This document shows, piece by piece, positions 52,038 through 60,157 of a stretch of 64,000 nt of DNA. Under the pieces are notes generated by a model. That model had not been told where the DNA came from. It did no database searches and saw only the letters and a list, made by a program, of their open reading frames with translations. A program made the translations under genes and the position numbers. The stretch is from Streptomyces sp. YS415. Lineage in GTDB: Bacteria; Actinomycetota; Actinomycetes; Streptomycetales; Streptomycetaceae. The stretch is taken from assembly GCF_023544665.1 (NCBI RefSeq), contig NZ_JAMJFL010000005.1, forward strand, positions 1 to 64,000. The letters are read 5' to 3'. How positions within the stretch are numbered: position 1 is the stretch's first letter; the number at the start of each line of letters is the position of its first letter.

Positions 52038-52909
52038 GCGTGCACGAAGACGAGGCGCCCGTGACGGTCCTGGACCCCGAGGAGCCCGACGCACCACCGC
52101 CCGCCCCCGCCCCGGCCCTGGATCCCGAGGCTCCCAGTGTGCCCAAGGACCGCCAGGTCCTGCGTGCCGTCCTGCGCTGGACCGCCGCCGTCACCGTCTT
52201 CGCGGCCGTCGGTGCCGCGTCCGCGTACTGCATCGCACGGATGGAGCGCACCGACGTACCGGGTCTCGCGACCGCCTCGGACGGGCGCTGGGACTACCCC
52301 ACGCTCACCCGGCCGCCGCTGCCCTCGGGCAGCCCGGGTCCCTTCGCCGAGGACAACCCGGCCGGTACGCACCACGCCGACCTGCGCGCCCTGCTCCTGC
52401 CCGCGCCCGAGGGCGCCACGGAGGACAAGGCGCTGCGCGGCGACGACGGCTGGCTGGCCACGGAGGACTTCCTGGCGCAATTCCCCGACAAGGCGCACCG
52501 CAAGGAACTGGGACAGAAGCTCGTCGACCACGGACTGCGGCACATCGCGGCCCGCGGCTGGACCACCGAGGACGGCACCGAGACCCGCCTCTACCTGCTG
52601 CGCTTCGGCACCGCGGCGGTCGTGGACGAGCTGACCCCCGGCGGCATCGCCCCCTACGGCGGCCCGGCCTACCCGGTGCGCGGTGACGGCACCTCCGGCT
52701 TCGACGAGAAGTTCGCCGAGATCGAGAAGCCGCCGAACGTCACCCGGTACGCGTACGCGGAGACCAAGCCGTACGGCGCCCGGCAGGTCCGCCACGCCTA
52801 CCTGACCGCCGGCGACGTCCTCGCGCTCGTCGTGCAGTCCCGCAAGGGCGAGGCTCTGGCCGTGCCCTTCCGGCAGACGGTCACCCTGCAGAGCCAGCTG
52901 TTGGCCTGA
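52034..52909 (+). CDS. Exported single-pass protein, third of three
   Basis: This 291-aa protein has an acidic Pro-rich head (EEPDAPPPAPAPALDPEAP), one helix (about 49-68) and an outside domain (HHADLRALLLPAPEG, DGWLATEDFLAQF, RLYLLRFGTAAVVDEL). The motif DGWxxxEDF is similar to SDGWMSLAGY of the first protein, and both have a downstream strand of the type RLxLxxF/RLVQYR, so the first and third look paralogous. No family recognised; a terminator follows. Confidence 0.65.
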   Translation: MSVHEDEAPVTVLDPEEPDAPPPAPAPALDPEAPSVPKDRQVLRAVLRWTAAVTVFAAVGAASAYCIARMERTDVPGLATASDGRWDYPTLTRPPLPSGSPGPFAEDNPAGTHHADLRALLLPAPEGATEDKALRGDDGWLATEDFLAQFPDKAHRKELGQKLVDHGLRHIAARGWTTEDGTETRLYLLRFGTAAVVDELTPGGIAPYGGPAYPVRGDGTSGFDEKFAEIEKPPNVTRYAYAETKPYGARQVRHAYLTAGDVLALVVQSRKGEALAVPFRQTVTLQSQLLA

Positions 52910-52925
52910 CGGACCTCGCACAGTG

Positions 52926-52963
52926 GGCCGGGCCCCGGCCGCGTAAGCTGGGGCCCGGCCTTT
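52926..52963 (+). terminator. Terminator of the three-gene operon
   Basis: GGCCGGGCCCC (52926-52936) pairs with GGGGCCCGGCC (52950-52960), followed by TTT. Confidence 0.75.
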
Positions 52964-52998
52964 GTGCAACCGCCCTGTAGCTCACCAAGGAGCGTCCC

Positions 52999-53097
52999 GT
53001 GATCCTCTTCTTCGAGATCCTGCTGGTTCTGGTCGCCATCGGCGTCCTCGGCTTCGCCGGACTGACCGTGAAGAAGCTGTACCAGGGCCAGCGCTGA
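52999..53097 (+). CDS. 32-aa single-helix membrane peptide
   Basis: A GTG start with AAGGAG 7 nt upstream opens a 32-codon frame: a hydrophobic helix FFEILLVLVAIGVLGFAGL then a basic end VKKLYQGQR. Third positions are almost all G or C. It stands 23 bp before the nitrobindin-like gene, likely in one transcript. Single-pass miniproteins of this shape often bind larger membrane complexes; its partner is unknown. Confidence 0.65.
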   Translation: MILFFEILLVLVAIGVLGFAGLTVKKLYQGQR

Positions 53098-53120
53098 CCC
53101 ACGTCTAGGAACTGCCAACC

Positions 53121-53696
53121 ATGATCGAGATCCCGTCCGACCTCCACAAGGACCTCGTCCCGCTCGCCTTCCTGCTCGGCAACTGGGCCGGCGCGGGCGT
53201 GCACGACTTCCCCGGCTCCGAGAAGTGCAACTTCGGACAGGAGGTCACCTTCACGCACGACGGCAGGGACTTCCTGGAGTACCAGTCCCACACCTGGGTC
53301 CTGGACAACGACGGGAACAAGGTCAGGCCCCTGGAGTCCGAGCACGGCTTCTGGCGGATCGACGCCGACCGCAAGGTCGAGGTGACGATGACCCGGGACG
53401 ACGGCGTCATCGAGATCTGGTACGGCGAGCTGGCCGACAAGAAGCCCCAGATCGACCTCGTCACCGACGCGGTGGCCCGGACGGCCGCCTCCGCCCCTTA
53501 CACCGGCGGCAAGCGTCTGTACGGCTACGTCAAGAGCGACCTGATGTGGGTCGGCGAGAAGCAGACCCCCGAGGTCGAGCTGCGCCCCTACATGTCGGCG
53601 CACCTGAAGAAGGTCGTCACCCCCGAGGACGTCGAGCGCTGGGCCAAGGCCCTCCCGGACGACATGCCCGACGACGGGATCGCATTCTTCAAGTAG
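53121..53696 (+). CDS. Nitrobindin-like heme-binding beta-barrel protein
   Basis: This 191-aa protein is of the THAP4/nitrobindin (DUF1794, formerly FABP-like) type. The barrel opens with LAFLLGNWAGAGVHDFPG, where GxWxGxG is the family signature, and ends with the pattern MSAHLKKV where the His near 162 would be the heme ligand. The family isomerises peroxynitrite or binds NO via ferric heme. It lies upstream of nur with 32 bp between. Confidence 0.8.
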   Translation: MIEIPSDLHKDLVPLAFLLGNWAGAGVHDFPGSEKCNFGQEVTFTHDGRDFLEYQSHTWVLDNDGNKVRPLESEHGFWRIDADRKVEVTMTRDDGVIEIWYGELADKKPQIDLVTDAVARTAASAPYTGGKRLYGYVKSDLMWVGEKQTPEVELRPYMSAHLKKVVTPEDVERWAKALPDDMPDDGIAFFK

Positions 53697-53728
53697 GCCT
53701 TTCCCGAGATGGCCCTAGACTCGTCGGT

Positions 53729-54178
53729 GTGGTGAGCACCGACTGGAAGAGCGACCTCAGGCAGCGCGGCTACCGGCTGACGCCGCAGCGGCAACTCGTG
53801 CTCGAAGCCGTGGACACCCTTGAGCACGCGACCCCCGACGACATCCTCGTGGAAGTGAGGAAGACGGCGTCGGGGGTCAACATTTCCACGGTGTACCGGA
53901 CCCTCGAGCTCCTGGAGGAGCTCGGTCTCGTCAGCCACGCCCATCTCGGGCACGGTGCGCCGACGTACCACCTCGCCGACCGGCACCACCACCTCCACCT
54001 GGTGTGCCGCGACTGCACCGACGTGATCGAGGCGGACGTGTCCGTGGCGGCCGACTTCACGGCCAAGCTCCGGGACACCTTCGGCTTCGAGACCGACATG
54101 AAGCACTTCGCGATCTTCGGGCGGTGCAAGGACTGCTCCCGCAAGAGCTCGCTGAAGAATTCAACTACCGAGTCGTAG
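53729..54178 (+). CDS. nur: Nickel-responsive Fur-family regulator Nur
   Basis: This 149-aa Fur-type repressor has a winged helix (RLTPQRQLVLEAVDTLEHATPDDILVEVRKTASGVNISTVYRTLELLEEL) and a dimerisation domain with a His-rich HHHLHLVCRDC site and a second C-x2-C near the end (GRCKDC). The opening VSTDWKSDLRQRGYRLTP matches S. coelicolor Nur (SCO4180) as I recall. Nur with Ni represses nickel uptake and sodF, and lifts sodN. TAGACT (53716-53721) is a candidate -10 that puts the start at the GTG, so the mRNA may be leaderless; GTG at 53732 is the alternative. Confidence 0.92.
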   Translation: MVSTDWKSDLRQRGYRLTPQRQLVLEAVDTLEHATPDDILVEVRKTASGVNISTVYRTLELLEELGLVSHAHLGHGAPTYHLADRHHHLHLVCRDCTDVIEADVSVAADFTAKLRDTFGFETDMKHFAIFGRCKDCSRKSSLKNSTTES

Positions 54179-54188
54179 GCTTGCGCTT

Positions 54189-55154
54189 ATGAAGAGCCCC
54201 CTGCTGACCCTGCCCGGCGCCGTCCCCGCCGAGGGCGTGGACGAAGGTGTCGCCGCCCACTACGGCGAGCTGTTCCGTGAGCAGCGCGCCCTCGCCGACG
54301 GCGCCGGTTTCGTCGACCTCTCGCACCGCGGGGTCGTCGCCGTGACCGGAGCGGACCGGCTGAGCTGGCTGCACCTGCTGCTCACCCAGCACGTCAGCGA
54401 GCTGCCCGCGGGCGAGGCCACCGAGGCGCTGATCCTCTCCGCGCACGGCCACATCGAGCACGCGCTGTACCTGGTCGACGACGGCACCACGGTGTGGGCC
54501 CACGTGGAGCCCGGCACCCAGGACGCGCTGATCGCGTACCTGGAGTCGATGAAGTTCTTCTACCGGGTCGAGGTCACCGACCGGACCGCCGACATCGCCG
54601 TGGTGCACCTGCCCGCCGGGTCCATCGCCGAGGTCCCGGACGGTGTCGTCGTCCGCGAGACGGCGTACGGCCGTGATCTGTTCCTGCCGCGCGCGGACCT
54701 GGAGACGTACGCCGGGAAGGCCGGTCCCGCGGCCGGGCTGCTCGCCTACGAGGCCCTGCGCGTCGAGCGCCACCGCCCGCGCCTCGGCTTCGAGACCGAC
54801 CACCGCACCATCCCGCACGAGCTGGGCTGGATCGGCACCGCGGTCCACCTCCAGAAGGGCTGCTACCGGGGCCAGGAGACGGTCGCCCGGGTCCACAACC
54901 TCGGCAAGCCGCCCCGCCGGCTGGTCTTCCTGCACCTCGATGGCAGTGACGTCCACCTGCCGCCCGTGGGCACGGAGATCCGGCTCGCGGAGGAAGGGCC
55001 CGACGGCCGCAAGATCGGCTTCATCACGACGTCGGTACGCCACCACGAACTGGGCCCGGTCGCGCTCGCGCTGGTGAAGCGGAACGTGCCGACGGACGCG
55101 CCGCTGGTGGCCGGGGACACGGCCGCGGCACAGGAAGTCGTCGTAGAACCCTAG
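54189..55154 (+). CDS. ygfZ: YgfZ/GcvT-like folate-binding Fe-S repair protein
   Basis: This 321-aa protein has the defining YgfZ motif KGCYRGQETVAR (about 223-234), with the conserved Cys, and the GcvT-like N-terminal fold (FVDLSHRGVVAVTGADRLSWLHLLLTQ). It helps maintain Fe-S enzymes with folate. It begins 10 bp after nur and is likely co-transcribed. Confidence 0.9.
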   Translation: MKSPLLTLPGAVPAEGVDEGVAAHYGELFREQRALADGAGFVDLSHRGVVAVTGADRLSWLHLLLTQHVSELPAGEATEALILSAHGHIEHALYLVDDGTTVWAHVEPGTQDALIAYLESMKFFYRVEVTDRTADIAVVHLPAGSIAEVPDGVVVRETAYGRDLFLPRADLETYAGKAGPAAGLLAYEALRVERHRPRLGFETDHRTIPHELGWIGTAVHLQKGCYRGQETVARVHNLGKPPRRLVFLHLDGSDVHLPPVGTEIRLAEEGPDGRKIGFITTSVRHHELGPVALALVKRNVPTDAPLVAGDTAAAQEVVVEP

Positions 55155-55201
55155 AACCCGGAACCCGGAACGCCGACGGGGCCTGAACTGTCCAGCCGGG
55201 G

Positions 55202-55627
55202 CTAGATCTCCAGCAGGACGGTGAACGGGCCGTCGTTGGTGAGGGAGACGCGCATCCGGGCGCCGAAGCGGCCCGTCGCCACCGTCGCGCCGAGGGCGCG
55301 CAGTTGGGCGACGACCTCCTCGACCAGCGGCTCGGCCACCTCGCCGGGGGCGGCGGCGTTCCAGGTGGGGCGGCGGCCCTTGCGAGCGTCGCCATAGAGC
55401 GTGAACTGGCTGATGACCAGGAGCGGGGCGTCGATGTCGCTGCACGACTTCTCGTCGTGCAGCATGCGGATCGACCAGAGCTTGCGGGCCAGTTGGGCCG
55501 CCTTCTCCTTGGTGTCCTCGTGGGTGACCCCCACCAGGACGCACAGGCCCTCCCCCTCGATCTCCCCGACGGTCCGTCCCTCGACCACGACGCTCGCGCC
55601 GTCCACCCTCTGCACCACTGCACGCAT
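55202..55627 (-). CDS. dtd: D-aminoacyl-tRNA deacylase
   Basis: This 141-aa enzyme removes D-amino acids from tRNA. The signature [15 protein letters not shown] (about 77-91) and the Gly-Pro pair motif [10 protein letters not shown] near the end are present. It is convergent with ygfZ. Start [13 protein letters not shown]. Confidence 0.93.
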   Translation of the reverse strand: MRAVVQRVDGASVVVEGRTVGEIEGEGLCVLVGVTHEDTKEKAAQLARKLWSIRMLHDEKSCSDIDAPLLVISQFTLYGDARKGRRPTWNAAAPGEVAEPLVEEVVAQLRALGATVATGRFGARMRVSLTNDGPFTVLLEI

Positions 55628-55786
55628 GGGCCCCATCATGCCGTGCGGCCGGAAGCGGTCCGCGAAGGGCTTCTTTTTTTGCTCTTAACCCCCCATCTGG
55701 GGCCGATCGGGGGCACTCGGTCACATAGCGGCCACTTGGGGTGGCACGATGCTTCCACACGCCGGTCGAGGGGACGGTAGAGGCAC

Positions 55787-56398
55787 ATGAGCACACCGAG
55801 TACGGGACAGCCCCCCGGGGTTGTCTCTTTGACCCACACAGGCGCCCGGAGCCGGCTCCGGCCGCCCGCCCAGCGCACCGCGGCGGAACAGCAGCCGCGG
55901 GCGGCCGCCGATCCGCCCGTGCGCGATCTGACGCCGCTGAGCCTGCCCGAACTGCGCGCCCTGCGCCGGGACGCCCAGCGCGACGAGGCCGACCTGAGCT
56001 ATGTACGGAGGCTGCTCCAGGGGCGGATCGACATCCTGCGCGCGGAACTGGCCCGGCGTTCCCCGCTGGGCGCGGCGTCCGTCGTGGACCGGCTCGCGGA
56101 GATCCTCCGGGACGCCCCGGCCCGCCACCGCTCCTCGGCCCGCCACGTCACGCTGGGCACGCCGCACAGCGAGGAGTACCGGCGGCTGGCCGCGGAGATG
56201 CTGGGGGAGGTCGAACTGTCCGACCTCGGCGCCCGCACCGACCTGGAGCTGACCGAGGCGATGGCCCGGCTGGTGCGGTACGAGCAGCAGGTCTCCCTGC
56301 GCCGCCACGTCCTGCAGCGCACGGCGGACGACTGCAGCGGGGAGATCGCCCGCCGGTACCGGGAGGGGGAGGCGCAGGTGGACGATCTGCTGGTGTGA
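55787..56398 (+). CDS. rsiG: c-di-GMP-responsive anti-sigma factor RsiG
   Basis: This 203-aa protein has a disordered head (1-48) followed by an antiparallel helical hairpin. Each helix has the RsiG c-di-GMP motif E-x3-S-x2-R-x3-Q-x3-D: residues 67, 71, 74, 78, 82 and again 166, 170, 173, 177, 181. From the literature, RsiG holds the sporulation sigma factor WhiG inactive when bound to c-di-GMP. Both motifs are intact. The partner gene whiG is not in the window. It stands alone between dtd and the Eis gene. Confidence 0.93.
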   Translation: MSTPSTGQPPGVVSLTHTGARSRLRPPAQRTAAEQQPRAAADPPVRDLTPLSLPELRALRRDAQRDEADLSYVRRLLQGRIDILRAELARRSPLGAASVVDRLAEILRDAPARHRSSARHVTLGTPHSEEYRRLAAEMLGEVELSDLGARTDLELTEAMARLVRYEQQVSLRRHVLQRTADDCSGEIARRYREGEAQVDDLLV

Positions 56399-56472
56399 GT
56401 CGTGCGCGGGGGGCGAGGGGGGCCGGCGAAATCGCCGCGACACCCTCACCGGCCCCCGCCTACCGTGAAGGC

Positions 56473-57717
56473 ATGACCCGCGCCGCTGACATCGACGTCC
56501 GACCGATCACCGAGGCCGAGTTCCCCGACTGGAACCGGGCCGTGAACATCGGCTTCCTGCGCGAACCCACCCTCACCGAGGACCAACTCGCCACCCGGGA
56601 GCCCTGGTTCGTTCCCGGCAGGCTCCTCGGCGCCTTCGACGGCGACCGGTGCGTCGCCACCTTCCGCTCCTTCGACCAGCAGCTCACCGCCGTCGGCGGC
56701 GCCGCCGTCCGGGCCGACGCCGTCACCAACGTCACCGTCTCCCCCACCCACCGCCGCCGCGGCATCCTCGGCCGGATGATGGAGCGCGACCTGGCCGCCG
56801 CCAAGGAGCGCGGGGACGTCGTCGCCACCCTCATCGCCGCCGAGTACCCGATCTACGGCCGCTACGGCTTCGGCCCCGCCACCACCGCGGCCGAGTGGAC
56901 GATCGACGTGCCCCGCACCGGCCTCGACCCCCGCTGGTCAGGACCCGACGACGGCGGCCGGATCGACCTCGTCGACGCCCCCGACGTCCGCAAGCTCGGC
57001 CCCGAGCTCCACGACCGCCTGCGCCGCGTCCAGCCCGGTGCCGTCAGCCGCGACGACCTGTGGTGGCAGATCACCACCGGCACCGTCCAGTTCTTCCACG
57101 CCTTCGTCGAACCCCACTACGCCGTCTACCGCTCACCGGCGGGCGAGGTGGAGGGCATGGTCGCGTACACGTCCGACGACCGCTGGGGCGACGGCAAGCA
57201 GCCGCTGAACACGGCGAAGGTGAAGTGGCTGATGGCGGTCTCACCGGCCGCCGAACGGGCGCTGTGGCGGTATCTGTGCTCGATCGACTGGATCACCGCC
57301 GTCAGGACCGGCTGGCGGGCCCCCGACGACCTGGTCCCGCACCTGTTCCCCGACCCCCGGGCCGCCCGCATCACCGGCCAGGCCAACTGGCTGTGGGTGC
57401 GGATCCTCGACGTGGTCCGGGCCATGGAGGCGCGCACCTACGCGGGAGCGGGGTCGCTGGTGCTCGACGTCGTCGACGGCGGCGGGCGGTACCGGGTGGA
57501 GGCGGACGCCGACGGCGCCGGGGCCTGCGCGGCCACCACCGACAGCGCCGACCTCACGATCACCCTCTCCGACCTCGCCACGCTCTGGCTCGGCGACGAG
57601 TCCGCCGTACGGCTCACCGCGCTCGGCCGGGCCGTGGAAGAACGAGCGGGCGCCGCCCGGGTGGCCGACGCCCTGCTGCGTACGTCCAGGCGGCCTTGGT
57701 GCCCGGACGTGTTCTGA
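56473..57717 (+). CDS. Eis-family multi-acetylating N-acetyltransferase
   Basis: This 414-aa protein has the Eis layout: a GNAT domain with the acetyl-CoA loop [15 protein letters not shown] (about 90-104), a second GNAT-like middle domain and a C-terminal SCP2-like domain ([15 protein letters not shown] to the end). It ends with CPDVF; the free C-terminal carboxylate is part of Eis active sites. Family members acetylate aminoglycosides or Lys of peptides at several positions. The physiological substrate here is unknown. Confidence 0.88.
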   Translation: MTRAADIDVRPITEAEFPDWNRAVNIGFLREPTLTEDQLATREPWFVPGRLLGAFDGDRCVATFRSFDQQLTAVGGAAVRADAVTNVTVSPTHRRRGILGRMMERDLAAAKERGDVVATLIAAEYPIYGRYGFGPATTAAEWTIDVPRTGLDPRWSGPDDGGRIDLVDAPDVRKLGPELHDRLRRVQPGAVSRDDLWWQITTGTVQFFHAFVEPHYAVYRSPAGEVEGMVAYTSDDRWGDGKQPLNTAKVKWLMAVSPAAERALWRYLCSIDWITAVRTGWRAPDDLVPHLFPDPRAARITGQANWLWVRILDVVRAMEARTYAGAGSLVLDVVDGGGRYRVEADADGAGACAATTDSADLTITLSDLATLWLGDESAVRLTALGRAVEERAGAARVADALLRTSRRPWCPDVF

Positions 57718-57815
57718 GCTCCTCCCGCCGGTGACAGGCCCTGTCCTGCGTGCTCATCCGTAGCGTGCTCTTCGGTTGTGGTTGTTGATCGGTGGAGCCG
57801 GCTGCCCGGGCTCCC

Positions 57816-57837
57816 GGCTCCCCTCCGGAGGGGAGCC
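57816..57837. terminator. Hairpin after the Eis-family gene
   Basis: GGCTCCCC-TCCGGA-GGGGAGCC is a perfect stem 99 bp after the stop, without a T-tract, ahead of the devE control region. Confidence 0.6.
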
Positions 57838-57896
57838 CGGCCGGCCGATACGGATCTCCGGATCGCCAACCCCGTGAACGTGCAACCATGTTGCTC

Positions 57897-57993
57897 AAGT
57901 TGGCGACCAACTTCACTGTACTTATCACCGTATGGAAGCGGCTCATAACCACCTTCCGCCGAACTGCCCAAAGATGGCGGGAAGTTGTACTGT
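57897..57993 (+). promoter_or_regulatory. devE promoter and operator-like inverted repeat
   Basis: AAGTTGG-CGA-CCAACTT (57897-57913) is a perfect inverted repeat centred 95 bp before the GTG. TACTGT (57988-57993) is the -10, 6 nt before the GTG, so the mRNA is leaderless. The same elements at the same spacing are present before devA. Confidence 0.6.
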
Positions 57994-57999
57994 TTGGTC

Positions 58000-58902
58000 G
58001 TGGACCCGAAACCCGCCTCCGCCAATGGGCGGAAGAGGTCGCCTCGGCCACAGACGTCACATCATGAGGTGGCCGACGAGCTGCGCGCCCGGATCAGGTC
58101 CGGCGCACTGCGGCCCGGCCAGCGCATGCCCACCCAGGCCCAGCTGGCGGACGAGTTCGGCGTGGAGCGGGGAGCCGTACGGCAGGCGCTGCGGACCCTC
58201 CAGTCGGAGCGGCTGCTCACCAACGTCTCCAAGGGCAGCCCGGCCACCGTCGCCCCCGACCTCGGCAGCGCACTGACCGGCCCCGGAGCCCCGCCGCTGC
58301 CCACTACGGTGGCCCTCGGGCCCCGGACGACGGCCGCCTTCGCCGCCCCCCACGTGGAGATCGACGCCCTCTGTCTGACCGCCGTCTCCCTCACCCTCGC
58401 CATCGGTGAACCACTGCGCCAGATCCACGCCGGACGGCTGAAACCGGCCAAGGTCGACGTCCGCGTCCTGCTGCCGAGCCGCCATATCGCGCTCGCCTTC
58501 CCGAGCCCCGTCGACGCCTCGGCCGCGGGCCGGCTGCGCCGCCACTGGCTCGCCCAGCGCAACGCCCAGGGCCAGGTCCTCCGGCACAATCTGCTGGCCC
58601 TGCGGGCGACGCACGGCATCGACGTGCGGGTCACCTTCCGCGCGCTGCCCTTCACCCCGCCGGTCAAGCTGTATCTGCTCAACGGCGCGGAGGCGCTCTT
58701 CGCGTACTACACGGTGACGCGCCGCGAGGAGGAGATCGACCACGAATCCCTGGAGCTGTACGACGCCGAGGGCACCCGGTCCATGCTGTTCGCCTTCGAG
58801 CAGGGCGCCGGGCTGCGCGACACCACGTTCGTGGAGCAGTCCCATCTGTGGTTCGACTCACTGTGGGAGACGATCAGTTCGGAGCTGGAGCTCACGAGCT
58901 GA
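58000..58902 (+). CDS. devE: GntR-like developmental regulator DevE, paralog of DevA
   Basis: This 300-aa protein has an N-terminal GntR winged helix (ADELRARIRSGALRPGQRMPTQAQLADEFGVERGAVRQALRTLQ, about 28-75) and a C-terminal domain of about 200 aa shared with DevA (VRVLLPSRHIALAFP, LRHNLLALRATHGIDVRVTFRALPF). From memory it is SCO4188, a paralog of devA in the development locus. GTG 58000 lies at the predicted transcription start. A basic stretch (NGRKRSPRPQ) precedes the helix-turn-helix. Confidence 0.88.
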   Translation: MDPKPASANGRKRSPRPQTSHHEVADELRARIRSGALRPGQRMPTQAQLADEFGVERGAVRQALRTLQSERLLTNVSKGSPATVAPDLGSALTGPGAPPLPTTVALGPRTTAAFAAPHVEIDALCLTAVSLTLAIGEPLRQIHAGRLKPAKVDVRVLLPSRHIALAFPSPVDASAAGRLRRHWLAQRNAQGQVLRHNLLALRATHGIDVRVTFRALPFTPPVKLYLLNGAEALFAYYTVTRREEEIDHESLELYDAEGTRSMLFAFEQGAGLRDTTFVEQSHLWFDSLWETISSELELTS

Positions 58903-58938
58903 TCGTCCCCCGCGGTGTGTGACCCGGGTGCGGTGCGG

Positions 58939-59127
58939 TCATAGGGCGGGCCCCGAGACCAGCAGGGCGAGCACCACGGCTCCGGCGGAGCTGACGGCCG
59001 GGCTCTTGGCCTTGATGCCGATGGTGAGCAGGAGCAGTCCGACGATGCCGGTGGTGCCGTACTTGACTTCGATAGTCTGTTCGATGCCGACGATCACGAT
59101 TGCGGCGAGGAGAGCGAGGACTGGCAC
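58939..59127 (-). CDS. Small two-helix membrane protein between devE and devA
   Basis: This 62-aa protein (leftward, converging on devE) has two membrane helices (VLALLAAIVIVGIE and TGIVGLLLLTIGI with a third weaker hydrophobic stretch at the end). I chose GTG 59127, with AAGGGGG 7 nt upstream, rather than a longer frame. By order it corresponds to SCO4189, a hypothetical protein between the two regulators. The function is unknown. Confidence 0.65.
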   Translation of the reverse strand: MPVLALLAAIVIVGIEQTIEVKYGTTGIVGLLLLTIGIKAKSPAVSSAGAVVLALLVSGPAL

Positions 59128-59182
59128 GATGGTTCCCCCTTCTGGTGTCCCAACCTGAGGTAAAGCTTCCGCCAACTCGGCC

Positions 59183-59278
59183 AAGTTGGTACCAACTCTG
59201 CTTATGTTGTCCCCACTTGGTTACCACTCATAAACAAGTCGCCCTCAACTCCAGCCAGGTAAAGCGGAGTTGTAGCGT
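59183..59278 (+). promoter_or_regulatory. devA promoter and operator-like inverted repeats
   Basis: AAGTTGG-TA-CCAACTC (59183-59198; AGTTGGTACCAACT is a perfect palindrome) is centred about 94 bp before the GTG, like the devE site. CAACTCC (59246-59252) and GGAGTTG (59266-59272) form a second repeat across the core promoter; TAGCGT (59273-59278) is the -10, 6 nt before the GTG. Confidence 0.6.
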
Positions 59279-59284
59279 CTGGTC

Positions 59285-60157
59285 GTGACTCAGGAGAACG
59301 TGGCAGTGAACGGCAGCAGAAGGCTCTCGCCCCAGGAGATCGCCGACATCCTGCGGGAACGGATCCACGCCGGAGAACTCAGGGCGGGCGACCGGCTGCC
59401 CACCCAGGCCGAACTCGCCGGGGAGTTCGGCGTGGAGCGCGGCACCGTCCGCCAGGCCCTGCGCTCACTCCAGGAGGACGGCCTGCTCAGCAACGTCAGC
59501 AAGGGCAGCCCGCCGCGGATCGCCGCCCCGGACCCGGTCAGCGGCGGCCCCCAGCCGACGATGGTCGGACTCGCCCCGCGCCTGGTGGAGGCGTTCGCCG
59601 CCCGGCATGTGCGGGTGGACGTGGTCTGCCACTCCGCCGAGACGCTGATGCTGGCCCTCGGCGACCCGCTGCGCCGGATCCACGAGGGCACCCTGCGCCC
59701 GGAGTCGATCGACGTGCGCATCCTGCTGCCGTCCCGGGACATCACACTCGCCTTCCCGGTCCTGATCGAGGGCGACGCCGACGACGACTCCCTGCACCGG
59801 CGCTGGCTGGGCATCCGCAACGCCCAGGCACAGGTCCTGCGCCACAACCTCCAGGCGGTGCGCGCCACCCACGGCATCGACGTGCACGTCACCTTCCGCG
59901 CCCTGCCCTTCACCCCGCCGCTGAAGCTGTACCTGCTCAACAACGAGGAGGCGCTGATCGGCTACTACGTGGTCACCGAGCGGGAGGAGGAGTACGAGAG
60001 CCGGACCCTGGAGATGTACGACGCGGTCGGCGCCCAGTCACTGCTGTTCTCCTTCGCCAGGCGTGCCGCGGAGCGCGACGAGGCCTTCGTGGAGGAATCG
60101 CAGAAGTGGTTCGACGCCCTCTGGGAAACCATCACCAAGGACCTGACACTCTCCTAG
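59285..60157 (+). CDS. devA: GntR-like developmental regulator DevA
   Basis: This 290-aa protein has the GntR helix-turn-helix (ADILRERIHAGELRAGDRLPTQAELAGEFGVERGTVRQALRSLQ, about 18-62) and the DevA-type C-terminal domain (VDVRILLPSRDITLAFP, LRHNLQAVRATHGIDVHVTFRALPF). DevA (SCO4190) is required for aerial hyphae and normal spores in S. coelicolor, as I recall, and represses itself. GTG start appears leaderless. Its stop TAG overlaps the GTG of devB by one base. Confidence 0.9.
   Translation: MTQENVAVNGSRRLSPQEIADILRERIHAGELRAGDRLPTQAELAGEFGVERGTVRQALRSLQEDGLLSNVSKGSPPRIAAPDPVSGGPQPTMVGLAPRLVEAFAARHVRVDVVCHSAETLMLALGDPLRRIHEGTLRPESIDVRILLPSRDITLAFPVLIEGDADDDSLHRRWLGIRNAQAQVLRHNLQAVRATHGIDVHVTFRALPFTPPLKLYLLNNEEALIGYYVVTEREEEYESRTLEMYDAVGAQSLLFSFARRAAERDEAFVEESQKWFDALWETITKDLTLS

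Noticed and set aside
55664..55680. GAAG-GG-CTTC followed by T7
   Set aside because: It looks like a small terminator but the stem is only 4 bp and no rightward gene ends nearby. It lies in the dtd/rsiG intergenic region, and I leave it unassigned.
57792..58067. 91-aa rightward frame over the devE promoter
   Set aside because: It overlaps the matched promoter and operator elements and the start of devE, and its composition is not coding-like.
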